Source: Bacillota bacterium (lineage in GTDB: Bacteria > Bacillota > Sulfobacillia > JAJZYS01 > JAJYTV01). From it: 14,450 nt of DNA. Made by a program: the position numbers and the translations under genes. Positions 6,048 to 12,198 of the stretch are shown piece by piece; positions within the stretch are counted from its first letter, which is position 1, and every line of letters starts with the position of its first letter. The notes beneath the pieces were generated by a model, which ran no database searches, was not told the DNA's origin, and saw nothing but the letters and a program-made list of their open reading frames with translations. The DNA is taken from NCBI GenBank assembly GCA_021786135.1, contig JAJYNV010000368.1, forward strand, positions 1-14,450, given 5' to 3'.

Positions 6048-7674
6048 AGAGATCCGGCGCGCGGTCGAGGAGGCCTACCTGAGGGCCGCGGCCGAGGCCG
6101 GCTGGACAGCGCCTGTGCCCGCCTTCGCGATCGAGCGGCCGAAAGACGCGAAGATGGGCGACTACGCGGCGAACATCGCGCTGCAGGCGGCGAAGCCGCT
6201 GCGCCTCGCGCCGCGCCAGGTGGCCGAGCGGATCCTCCTTCACCTCGAGCTCCCCGGGGACTTCGCGGGCGCGGAGATCGCCGGACCCGGCTTTCTCAAC
6301 TTCCGCCTCTCGCAGGCCTTCTACCCGAGGGTGATCGACGCGTTGCTCGAGGATGCCACGGCCTTCCTCGCGACCGACTGCGAGGAAGGAGAGCGCATCC
6401 TGCTCGAGTTCGTGTCGGCGAACCCGACCGGCCCCCTCAACGTCGTCTCCGCCCGCGCCGCGGCTGTCGGCGACACCTTGGGACGGCTCCTCAGGCTTGC
6501 CGGGCACGACGTCCTGACCGAGTTCTACGTCAACGACGCCGGCCGCCAGGTGGAGATGCTCGCGCGCTCGATCCTCGCCAGGCGCGAGGAGCTTCTCGGC
6601 AGGGCGTGCGAGATTCCCGAAGACGGCTACCATGGCGACTACGTCGTGGAGCTCGCACGGGGCTTCCAGGCGCAGGAGCCCGGAGACTTCGAGGGCCAGC
6701 CCGAGGCAGAGCGCGTGGAGGCCGTCAAGGCGTGGGCCCTTCGCCAGATGGAGGAAAGGCGCCTTCGGACCCTCGAGCGCTACGGCGTCCACTTCGACAA
6801 TTTCTTCTCCGAGAAGTCCTTCCGCGACCGCGGCGGGACGGAAGAGTCCGTGGAGCGCCTCAAGGGCCACACCTACGAGGCCGAGGGCGCGCTCTGGCTC
6901 AGGACGACCGACTTCGGCGACGACAAGGACCGCGTGCTCAGGAAGTCTGACGGCGAGTTCACCTATTTCGCGCCGGACATCGGCTACCACGACTCGAAGT
7001 ACAGCCGCGGCTATACCCGCGCGATCGACCTCCTGGGACCGGACCACCACGGCTACGTCGCGCGCATGCGCGCCGCGATGGAGGCCTTGGGCCACGACCC
7101 GGGGAGCTTCGAGGTGCTGCTCGTGCAGTGGGTGCGCTTCTTGAACCACGGCGAAGTGCAGTCCATGTCGAAGCGGGCCGGCGAGATCGTGACGATCGAC
7201 GAGCTCCTCGATGACGTCGGCACCGACGCGGCGCGCTTCCTCTTCCTCATGCGCTCGCACGACACCCCGCTCGACTTCGATCTCGCCCTGGCGAAGGAGG
7301 AGTCGTCGGACAACCCCGTCTACTACGTCCAGTACGCGCACGCGCGGATCGCCTCGATCCTGCGTCAGGCGGGAGAGTTCGCGGCCCGGCCGGACTACAG
7401 CCTCCTCACGTCGCCGGAGGCGGAGGATCTCCTCAGGCGGCTGGGACAGCTGCCGGAAGAGATCCGCGACGCCGCGTCGCATCGGGAGCCGCACCGGCTG
7501 ACGCGTCTCGCGATGGAACTCGCGCAGGCCTTCCACGCCTTCTACAACCGCAACCGCGTCCTCGGCGTCGAGGAGAATCTCTCCGCCGCGCGCCTCAACC
7601 TCGCCAAGGCGACCCAGGCCGCGATCGGGCAGCTCCTCTGGCTGCTCGGCGTGTCGGCGCCCGAGCGCATGTAG
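6037..7674 (+). CDS. argS: Arginyl-tRNA synthetase with altered HIGH motif
   Basis: The product charges tRNA-Arg with arginine in the cytoplasm. It has 545 aa, near normal length. An N-terminal Add1-like domain comes first (about 1-105, with GDYAANIALQ and IAGPGFLNF). The catalytic domain contains LEFVSANPTGPL (to residue 134), and a C-terminal DALR anticodon domain starts near YYVQYAHARIASIL. The ATG at 6037 has a GGAGGGAAGG ribosome site; a GTG at 6022 is a poorer choice. Two signature motifs are unusual. The position of HIGH reads NVVS (135-138) instead of H-[VI]-G-H, and the KMSKS region reads SMSKR (376-380). The rest of the fold, including the GDDKDRVL and GPDHHGYVARM segments, is intact. 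It is the last gene of the polyamine unit. Confidence 0.9.
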   Translation: MFSKEIRRAVEEAYLRAAAEAGWTAPVPAFAIERPKDAKMGDYAANIALQAAKPLRLAPRQVAERILLHLELPGDFAGAEIAGPGFLNFRLSQAFYPRVIDALLEDATAFLATDCEEGERILLEFVSANPTGPLNVVSARAAAVGDTLGRLLRLAGHDVLTEFYVNDAGRQVEMLARSILARREELLGRACEIPEDGYHGDYVVELARGFQAQEPGDFEGQPEAERVEAVKAWALRQMEERRLRTLERYGVHFDNFFSEKSFRDRGGTEESVERLKGHTYEAEGALWLRTTDFGDDKDRVLRKSDGEFTYFAPDIGYHDSKYSRGYTRAIDLLGPDHHGYVARMRAAMEALGHDPGSFEVLLVQWVRFLNHGEVQSMSKRAGEIVTIDELLDDVGTDAARFLFLMRSHDTPLDFDLALAKEESSDNPVYYVQYAHARIASILRQAGEFAARPDYSLLTSPEAEDLLRRLGQLPEEIRDAASHREPHRLTRLAMELAQAFHAFYNRNRVLGVEENLSAARLNLAKATQAAIGQLLWLLGVSAPERM

Positions 7675-8081
7675 CTGGCACCGCGGCTCAAGATGGCAGA
7701 CCGTCTTTGGGTATGAGGCATCGGCCGCCACGGGACGTGGCGACTCCCATGCGCAGCGGGACGACAAGGGGCTGGGCACTGGCCGATAAAGGATTCGATC
7801 CGGGCGTTTGCCGGATCGAATCTTCTCTCTGCCAGACCAAACCGAAACGAGAGCCCCTCGGCCACAGGTACGCCAAGACGTCCTTCGCTCCAGACGGACT
7901 CCTTTGCGGGCATCCGGAGTGCTTGGGCCCGGTCCGCAAGCGAGCATATGCCTCCAAAACAGGCATGAACGCGAAACTGCATGCCGGCAATTTTTTAGCG
8001 GAGCCGCGCGGCTCCAGTCCAATGACGTGGCCCTCGGCGGCGGTACGGTAGAGTCCCCGGCTCAGGTCAATGTGGTACAAG
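7675..8081. other. Hairpin-rich convergent spacer (argS / DUF3800)
   Basis: About 400 bases lie between converging genes. No confident coding sequence is seen, although several frames are open. Perfect dyads are CGCCAC/GTGGCG (7726-7742, 5-nt loop), GATTCGATCCGG/CCGGATCGAATC (7792-7822, 12-bp stem, 7-nt loop), ATGCCT/AGGCAT (7948-7966, 7-nt loop), and the palindrome GGAGCCGCGCGGCTCC (8000-8015). TTCTCTCT follows the 12-bp stem on the plus strand, so it could end the argS transcript, about 120 nt downstream of the stop. A T6 run sits at 7991-7996. I recognise no tRNA, tmRNA or RNase P here. Confidence 0.4.
7792..7830 (+). terminator. Candidate terminator of the polyamine/argS operon
   Basis: A perfect 12-bp stem (7792-7803 with 7811-7822) with the 7-nt loop GCGTTTG is followed by TTCTCTCT. 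The tract is interrupted by C residues, so termination efficiency is uncertain. An alternative reading is part of a larger structured RNA or an attachment-like dyad. Confidence 0.4.
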
Positions 8082-8864
8082 CTACTTAGGAGCAAAGTAG
8101 ATCTGCGAATTTGCAGCGGCAAAGCGCATGACATAATCCATGAAAGACTGTTCCTGAAGAGATTGCATGTTGTTCCAATAGAAGAAGCGGACTTTATTGA
8201 GAACAGATAATAATAGGTCGTCTTCTCGAAGCATGCTGAGGATCAATGAATTCTTATCAGACTGTTTTTTAGATTGAGACGATGGATCTCCGCTGCGCAT
8301 GATATTTCGCATGATACCCAGAATCAAGTCCATTGTTTCTAGACCTATTTCGGACCCTTTCGGCATGAGTGTGCAGGCTGAAACGTAGTAGTGTTCTCCG
8401 CGGTATAGCGATTGTATGTTCAGGCTACGCTTTAGTTGGGTAGCCAGATCATATTTAGTGTAATGTGGGGACTCTTCGATAAAAAGATCGGCCTGCACGT
8501 TGTAATTAGCATCTCGCAGCAAACCGTAAATAACTCTTTCTGGCAACTTTGCATAGATCATCTCTTGGTCCAGTGAGGCGACATTAGGATTCTCTGAGTG
8601 CGGAGAAGTGTACAAGATCACATTTATCTTGATTACGTCTAGAAAACGAGACACCAACTCCACTAGAGATATGATTTCTCTGCGCTTGGCCGAATCGCCT
8701 GAGTAGTCCTTCCAGTGGAATCGAATCTCACCGGTCCTCAGTCGAAGACTATAATCTAAGAACGGTGAGGTATCATAAACATTAGAAGGAATCGCTAGGC
8801 TACCCATCAGTTTAGGGTCGTCTCGCCCTTTGCCGCTCTCGTCGAAGAACACCTTCAGATTCAC
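8082..8864 (-). CDS. DUF3800 domain protein
   Basis: The predicted protein has 260 aa. The N-terminal FFDESGKG (Asp8-Glu9-Ser10-Gly11) is the hallmark DES/DEAG motif of DUF3800. The buried strand ADLFIEES (125-132, acidic) and the late LETMDLILGI helix (175-184, Asp179), resembling the family's LQ.AD...G segment, complete the usual acidic set. This set suggests a metal-dependent nuclease-like fold, but no activity is established from sequence. I chose the GTG at 8862-8864 because AAAGGAG sits at ideal distance (8873-8879); the frame extends to a GTG at 8897 that lacks such a site. The gene is clearly AT-richer than its neighbours, with many AT-ending codons, indicating horizontal transfer. 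DUF3800 genes are frequent in phage and genomic-island contexts. No partner gene is obvious here. Confidence 0.85.
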   Translation of the reverse strand: MNLKVFFDESGKGRDDPKLMGSLAIPSNVYDTSPFLDYSLRLRTGEIRFHWKDYSGDSAKRREIISLVELVSRFLDVIKINVILYTSPHSENPNVASLDQEMIYAKLPERVIYGLLRDANYNVQADLFIEESPHYTKYDLATQLKRSLNIQSLYRGEHYYVSACTLMPKGSEIGLETMDLILGIMRNIMRSGDPSSQSKKQSDKNSLILSMLREDDLLLSVLNKVRFFYWNNMQSLQEQSFMDYVMRFAAANSQIYFAPK

Positions 8865-8930
8865 GGTCTTGTCTCCTTTGCAAACCTCACTTGACACGGG
8901 AGGAACACGATGAGATATTAACGGTGCCTC

Positions 8931-8982
8931 TCGGACAGTAGTCCGCGAGTTGATCAGAGGACCGTTCGGACAGTAGTCCGCG
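8931..8982. repeat. Pair of 17-bp direct repeats with internal dyads
   Basis: TCGGACAGTAGTCCGCG occurs exactly at 8931-8947 and 8966-8982, a period of 35 bp. Each copy holds the hairpin CGGAC-AGTA-GTCCG. The pair lies upstream of the minus-strand DUF3800 gene (start 8864), within 70-120 nt of it, so it may be a repressor operator. Other possibilities are an attachment or recombinase site, or a fragment of a longer repeat array. Confidence 0.7.
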
Positions 8983-9239
8983 CGGGCCTTTCTTTTTCTG
9001 GCGCAATCTGGGTGCTGCCTATCGACAGACTTCGCCGGATCATGACGAAATCCACGCCATCCAGGCGCCAGGATTTGACGGGCTTGACCTCAACCCGCGT
9101 GCCAGATGTCACCAGCGCATGCCCGCGGGCATTCCGCGCCCGCGAGAGAAGGTGAACCACCCGACGACATGGCAGCTGGTGTGTGGGATCTCATCCTCAA
9201 GGGGCTGCCATAGCGCCAAGTTCCCAAGAGAATCGGACA

Positions 9240-9257
9240 CCATCCCAAATGGGATGG
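9240..9257. promoter_or_regulatory. Perfect 8-bp dyad, operator-like
   Basis: CCATCCCA (9240-9247) and TGGGATGG (9250-9257) are perfect inverted repeats separated by AA. The short spacer is awkward for an RNA hairpin but typical of a site bound by a dimeric protein. No adjacent start codon or promoter is evident, so the regulated gene is unknown. Confidence 0.3.
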
Positions 9258-9315
9258 AGGCCAAACTGGCGACCGGGTTGCCGCCGGCTTCGCAGAGCCC
9301 ATTGGGGGAAACGAT

Positions 9316-9363
9316 CGACCGATTGGCTACTTCTCACGTAGTGACCTTGCGGTCGCTTGGTCG
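9316..9363. ncRNA. Candidate branched RNA element
   Basis: CGACC (9316-9320) can pair with GGTCG (9359-9363), closing two hairpins: CTAC/GTAG (9327-9330 with 9338-9341, 7-nt loop) and GACC/GGTC (9343-9346 with 9351-9354, TTGC loop). On the minus strand the second loop reads GCAA, a GNRA tetraloop. The stems are short and could be chance. No known ribozyme or riboswitch signature is recognised. Confidence 0.2.
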
Positions 9364-9513
9364 GTTAGGCTGCGTTCCTCCCCACACCGTTAGTCGGACG
9401 CGATTCGTCACCGCCATTTCTGTGCTGGCATGGGGTATCCGAACGGGATCGGCGCGAAGGTGCCGATGTCTCCCTTCGCTGCCGCGCAACGATCCGTTGT
9501 GCCTTGATCGTCC

Positions 9514-9557
9514 AAAAGCAGCCCGACCTCCCCGCGTTGGGGGAGGTCGGGCTGCTT
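9514..9557 (-). terminator. Strong intrinsic terminator (18-bp perfect stem)
   Basis: AAGCAGCCCGACCTCCCC (9516-9533) and GGGGAGGTCGGGCTGCTT (9540-9557) pair perfectly around a 6-nt loop. Read on the minus strand the stem ends in TTTTGG, a normal terminator tail; on the plus strand there is no T-run. It lies 25 nt past the stop of the minus-strand ORF at 9583-9810. Confidence 0.75.
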
Positions 9558-9582
9558 AATGGCGATCTGGTGCTTCGGGCCT

Positions 9583-9810
9583 TCAGCAGGGCCGGTGGAA
9601 CATGAGGCCGATCTGCTGGCGAAGGCTCGGGCCGCCACCGCTGCGGGTGTCGACGTAGCGCTCTTCGCTCTCCCGGGCCTTCGGTACCTGCGGCAAGACC
9701 TTGGGCCCGGCACCGATGAAGCCACCGGAGACAAGCCGCGCCTCACCGACGCGCAGCCTGCGCGTCCACTCGAGGGCGCCGACGGGTCCCTTGGGCTCTG
9801 CGTGTATCAC
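9583..9810 (-). CDS. Small hypothetical protein before a terminator
   Basis: The predicted protein has 75 aa and no recognised family. Four observations support a real gene. The GTG start (9808-9810) has a GAGAGGGGG ribosome site (complement of 9818-9826). The start overlaps the preceding frame's stop as GTGA. By my hand count about 85% of codons end in G or C, against roughly 53% G/C at second positions, a coding signature for this genome. A strong terminator follows 25 nt after the stop. The protein is basic, with a Gly-rich middle (RLVSGGFIGAGPKVLPQVPK) and a C-terminal RSGGGPSLRQQIGL segment. It has no membrane span or cysteine pair. The plus-strand frame over the same bases has weaker features and is treated as a shadow. 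Confidence 0.45.
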   Translation of the reverse strand: MIHAEPKGPVGALEWTRRLRVGEARLVSGGFIGAGPKVLPQVPKARESEERYVDTRSGGGPSLRQQIGLMFHRPC

Positions 9811-9986
9811 AAACTTACCCCCTCTCTGCCGACTGGACGTATCCAGTTGGGCAGATCACTATGACCGTGCGGCCGCTCGATGATCTCTGGCATCTCGTCA
9901 AGGGTCTTCAGCGCGTGCCGCTGTTGCTTGGGCGGATTTGGGTGGTCCTGGGAGCCCGTGCTCCCGTCTTCAGTTCCTTCCCTCAC
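9807..9986 (-). CDS. Small hypothetical protein coupled to the next ORF
   Basis: The predicted protein has 59 aa from the GTG at 9984-9986; the frame is open to a GTG at 10037, but those upstream codons have low G/C at third positions and look non-coding. It is hydrophilic: an N-terminal Gly/Asp/Pro-rich part (DGSTGSQDHPNPPKQQ) leads into a short helix (HALKTLDEMPEIIERP) and a polar tail. Its stop overlaps the GTG of the 75-aa ORF by 4 nt, so the two would be co-translated. No family is recognised, and no strong ribosome site supports either start, so confidence is lower than for its partner. Confidence 0.35.
   Translation of the reverse strand: MREGTEDGSTGSQDHPNPPKQQRHALKTLDEMPEIIERPHGHSDLPNWIRPVGREGVSL
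9826..9854. other. Imperfect 12-bp hairpin inside the small ORF pair
   Basis: ACTGGA (9832-9837) pairs with TCCAGT (9842-9847) around CGTA. The stem extends outward through a G-T pair and CTGCC (9826-9830) with GGGCAG (9849-9854), with one bulged G. On the minus strand it lies just upstream of the ribosome site of the 75-aa ORF and could modulate its translation. Confidence 0.3.
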
Positions 9987-10161
9987 CGCCAAGCCCAGTC
10001 TAGCGCATCTCGGCGAACTTTGTGTTAAGGATTTCACAAAGATTTAGCAGCCTCGGGATGGCAGCAGGTTGCTGCTTCGCCAACTTGTCCGGGGCAGACA
10101 GATGGCGGATAGAAGACCGCCAAAAGGACGTTCCCGACTCAGGCGGGAGATGTCGCAAGGT

Positions 10162-11349
10162 TCAGGCGGCGCCACCCTCGGAGGTGGGCTGCTCGCCTCT
10201 GGGCAGCCGCACGGTGACGCTCAGGCCGCCTGCGCGACGCGCGTGGAGAGCGATCTGTCCGCCGTGGGCCTTGACGACCGCATCGCAGATCGCGAGCCCG
10301 AGGCCAGATCCGTGCAGGGAGTCCGTCCGCGGCTCGGCGAGCCGGTGGAAGGGCAGGAGGAGGCTCGGCAGGGATTCTTCTGCGATCCTCGGGCCGCTAT
10401 TTGAGACGCGCAGGAAGACGCTGTCTTTGGCGCTGCCTGTGACGATGCTGATGAAGCCGCCGCCCTGGTTGTAGCGCGAGGCGTTCTCGAGGAGGTTCTG
10501 GCAGAGCTGCATGAGGAGCGTGCGGTCCGCGGCCAGCTTCGCAGGGCGCAAGCGCGTGCGCAGCCTAAGCCCTGTCTCGGGCAGCCGGCTCATTGCGTCC
10601 TCCAGGAGTTCCTCGATATCAGTCGCGGTGCGGGCCACCGCTCCCTGCTCACCGCGCGCGAGCACGAGCAGGGAGGCGATCAGGCGCTCCATGCGCAGGT
10701 TCTGCTCGAGCAGGCGGTGTGCGGTCTCCTGCCAGAGCTCTACAGTCTGCTGAGGGTCCTGCTGGGCCACCTCCAGCAGGGAGCGGGATATGGCGAGAGG
10801 GGTGCGGAGCTCATGGGAGGCGTTGGCGACGAACTGTCGCTGGTCTCGGAAGGATTGCTCAAGCCGTGCGAGCATGCCGTCGAAGGTGTCGGCGAGCTCC
10901 TTGAGCTCGTCCTCGGGACCGTCGAGCGCGATCCGGGCGCCGAGGTTCTGGTAGGAGAGGGTGCGCGCCGTGTCGGTGATGGTGCGCAGAGGAGCGAGCG
11001 CCCTGTTGGCGATGCGCGAACTCACGAGCGCGACCACAATGCCGAGTAGCAGCAGGGCGATGGCCGAGCCGATGAGGAGATGCTCGAGCATCAGCCCCTG
11101 GGACTGCTGCAGGGCGGGCCCGATGAGGTGCCGCAGGTTGGCGGCGGAAGGTGCCGGGCCCTGGGCCGGACCCGGGTGCATGAACCGCTCGAGCGCCGGC
11201 GGCGCGCGATGCGGCAAGACGTGGGCCACGATCAGGTAGGTGACGCCGAGCACCCCGGCGCCGAAGACGAGCGCGAGGCCGAGGAAGATGAGCGCGAGGC
11301 GCGTCTTGACAGGCATGGCGCCACGGCCCGGCAACGGCTTAGCGGTCAT
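10162..11349 (-). CDS. Two-component sensor histidine kinase
   Basis: The product is an inner-membrane kinase that phosphorylates the response regulator encoded just upstream. It has 395 aa. Visible parts are TM1 (about 18-42), a short extracytoplasmic loop (about 43-90) rich in Pro, Ala and His, TM2 (about 91-111), a HAMP linker (112-165) and a HisKA domain with FVANASHELRTPLA (phospho-acceptor His179). The HATPase domain has the N-box CQNLLENASRYN and the G-box HGSGLGLAIC. The small sensor loop suggests sensing in or near the membrane, as in kinases that control ABC efflux systems. The first ATG (11349) overlaps the regulator stop by 11 nt; an ATG at 11316 gives the more usual short N-terminus and is a real alternative. 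The signal is not identifiable. Confidence 0.92.
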   Translation of the reverse strand: MTAKPLPGRGAMPVKTRLALIFLGLALVFGAGVLGVTYLIVAHVLPHRAPPALERFMHPGPAQGPAPSAANLRHLIGPALQQSQGLMLEHLLIGSAIALLLLGIVVALVSSRIANRALAPLRTITDTARTLSYQNLGARIALDGPEDELKELADTFDGMLARLEQSFRDQRQFVANASHELRTPLAISRSLLEVAQQDPQQTVELWQETAHRLLEQNLRMERLIASLLVLARGEQGAVARTATDIEELLEDAMSRLPETGLRLRTRLRPAKLAADRTLLMQLCQNLLENASRYNQGGGFISIVTGSAKDSVFLRVSNSGPRIAEESLPSLLLPFHRLAEPRTDSLHGSGLGLAICDAVVKAHGGQIALHARRAGGLSVTVRLPRGEQPTSEGGAA

Positions 11350-12004
11350 CGGCGATGCGGTAGCCGACGCCGCTCAGCGTCTGGATGACGCTCGGAGGGC
11401 CGAGCTTCTGGCGCAGGCGGCTCATCACGACGCGGACGACGCCGCTGAAGGGGTCGGCGCTGTCGTCCCAGACGTGCTCGAGGAGTTCCTCGCTGCTGAC
11501 GACCGAGCCGCTCGCCAGCAAGAGGTACTCGAGGACGGCGAACTCCTTGCGGGTCAGGTCGATCGGCCTCCCCGCGCGGTGCACCTGGTGCGTCGCGGGA
11601 TCGAGGGTGACGTCGTCCACCATGAGCTTCGGGCCGACCCTTGCCTCGAGTCGGCGCGCGAGGGCACGGATGCGCGCCACGAGTTCGATGAAGGCGAAGG
11701 GCTTGCCGAGGTAGTCGTCGGCGCCGAGCCCGAGCCCCGCCACCTTCTCCTCGATGCCTGTTGACGCCGTGAGGATGAGGATGCGCACGGGGCTGCCGCC
11801 GCTCGCGAGGCTCTTGCAGATCTCATCGCCCGACACGCCCGGGAGGTCCCGGTCGAGGACGAGGACGTCGTAGGCGTTCGCCTCGAGGTGCTCCTCGCCG
11901 GAGACCCCGTCGTAGGCGACGTCGACAGCCATGCCCTCCCGTCTCAGGCCCAGAGCCACGGTGTCCGCGAGTTCCATCTCGTCTTCCACGATCAGTACGC
12001 GCAA
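11339..12004 (-). CDS. OmpR/PhoB-family response regulator
   Basis: The product is a DNA-binding regulator of 221 aa. The receiver domain (1-118) has the acidic pair Glu7-Asp8, phospho-acceptor Asp51 in VLVLDRDLPG, the TAS segment and the conserved Lys of GKPFAF. The C-terminal winged helix (about 125-221) carries IDLTRKEFAVLEYLL, the recognition-helix region VVRVVMSRLRQKLG and the closing IQTLSGVGYRIA. Translation starts at TTG 12002-12004 behind GGGAGG. It forms an operon with the downstream kinase and is divergent from the HlyD/ABC operon, its likely target. Repeats in the shared intergenic region suggest autoregulation. Confidence 0.94.
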   Translation of the reverse strand: MRVLIVEDEMELADTVALGLRREGMAVDVAYDGVSGEEHLEANAYDVLVLDRDLPGVSGDEICKSLASGGSPVRILILTASTGIEEKVAGLGLGADDYLGKPFAFIELVARIRALARRLEARVGPKLMVDDVTLDPATHQVHRAGRPIDLTRKEFAVLEYLLLASGSVVSSEELLEHVWDDSADPFSGVVRVVMSRLRQKLGPPSVIQTLSGVGYRIADDR

Positions 12005-12065
12005 GGCTGCCGCCTCCCTGGCGGGAGCCTATCGCCCCGCCCGCTGTCATGATTCGCCATCGCTT

Positions 12066-12104
12066 GTTGCAGGGATGTTACAAGGCCCTTAGCGTCCTTG
12101 CAAC
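12066..12104. promoter_or_regulatory. Candidate response-regulator binding region
   Basis: GTTGCAGGG (12066-12074) and GTTACAAGG (12077-12085) are 9-bp near-repeats spaced 11 bp start to start, one helical turn, as favoured by OmpR/PhoB-family dimers. A third copy in inverted orientation, CCTTGCAAC, is at 12096-12104. A -10-like TACGAT sits at 12116-12121, facing the HlyD gene. The site lies in the intergenic region shared by the regulator and the efflux operon. Confidence 0.45.
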
Positions 12105-12198
12105 GGGCGGTTGCCTACGATGACCCTGCACCGTCGGGCCCTTGAGCCCTGACGGAGGTCAGGGGAGTCCGGGCAGTCGGGCACGAGGAGCGTGGAAT

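Larger units (their letters stand above)
8983..9515. other. Region without a convincing gene, several dyads
   Basis: About 530 bases with GC near the local mean and no ORF I can support. A minus-strand frame ending at 8954 and reading GTRVEVKPVKSWRLDGVDF could be a gene fragment, but it has only mild third-position bias and its end runs into the 17-bp repeats. Visible structure: the palindrome ATGCCCGCGGGCAT (9119-9132), the near-palindrome CCATCCCA-AA-TGGGATGG (9240-9257), and a possible three-stem junction at 9316-9363. Confidence 0.4.

Noticed and set aside
7791..7822. tRNA gene or tRNA 3' end suggested by GATTCGATCC
   Set aside because: The T-arm-like string is part of a 12-bp perfect hairpin; no acceptor, D-arm or anticodon arm can be drawn around it on either strand.
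5971..8022. 683-codon minus-strand open frame opposite argS
   Set aside because: It is antisense to a full-length, motif-complete ArgRS gene; long antisense frames are expected when third positions are GC-rich. The translated sequence is dominated by Arg, Glu, Ala and Leu without domain motifs.
7688..8134. 148-codon minus-strand frame, and overlapping plus-strand frames, in the argS/DUF3800 spacer
   Set aside because: Several frames are open at once, none has a ribosome site, and the minus-strand one runs through hairpin sequences and into the 3' end of the DUF3800 gene. I could not support any as a gene.
8931..8982. CRISPR array
   Set aside because: Only two repeat copies with one 18-nt gap, too short for a spacer, and no cas genes nearby.
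9119..9864. Plus-strand frames at 9119-9559 and 9559-9864
   Set aside because: The first spans dyads and the terminator arm; the second is opposite the better supported minus-strand small ORF. Both have weak start signals and no family motif.
10103..10148. Terminator of the histidine kinase gene
   Set aside because: TCCCG/CGGGA (10132-10148) is only 5 bp, its T-run starts several bases later, and the next dyad (10103-10122) has the T-run on the wrong side. Termination may occur here but the evidence is too weak to list.
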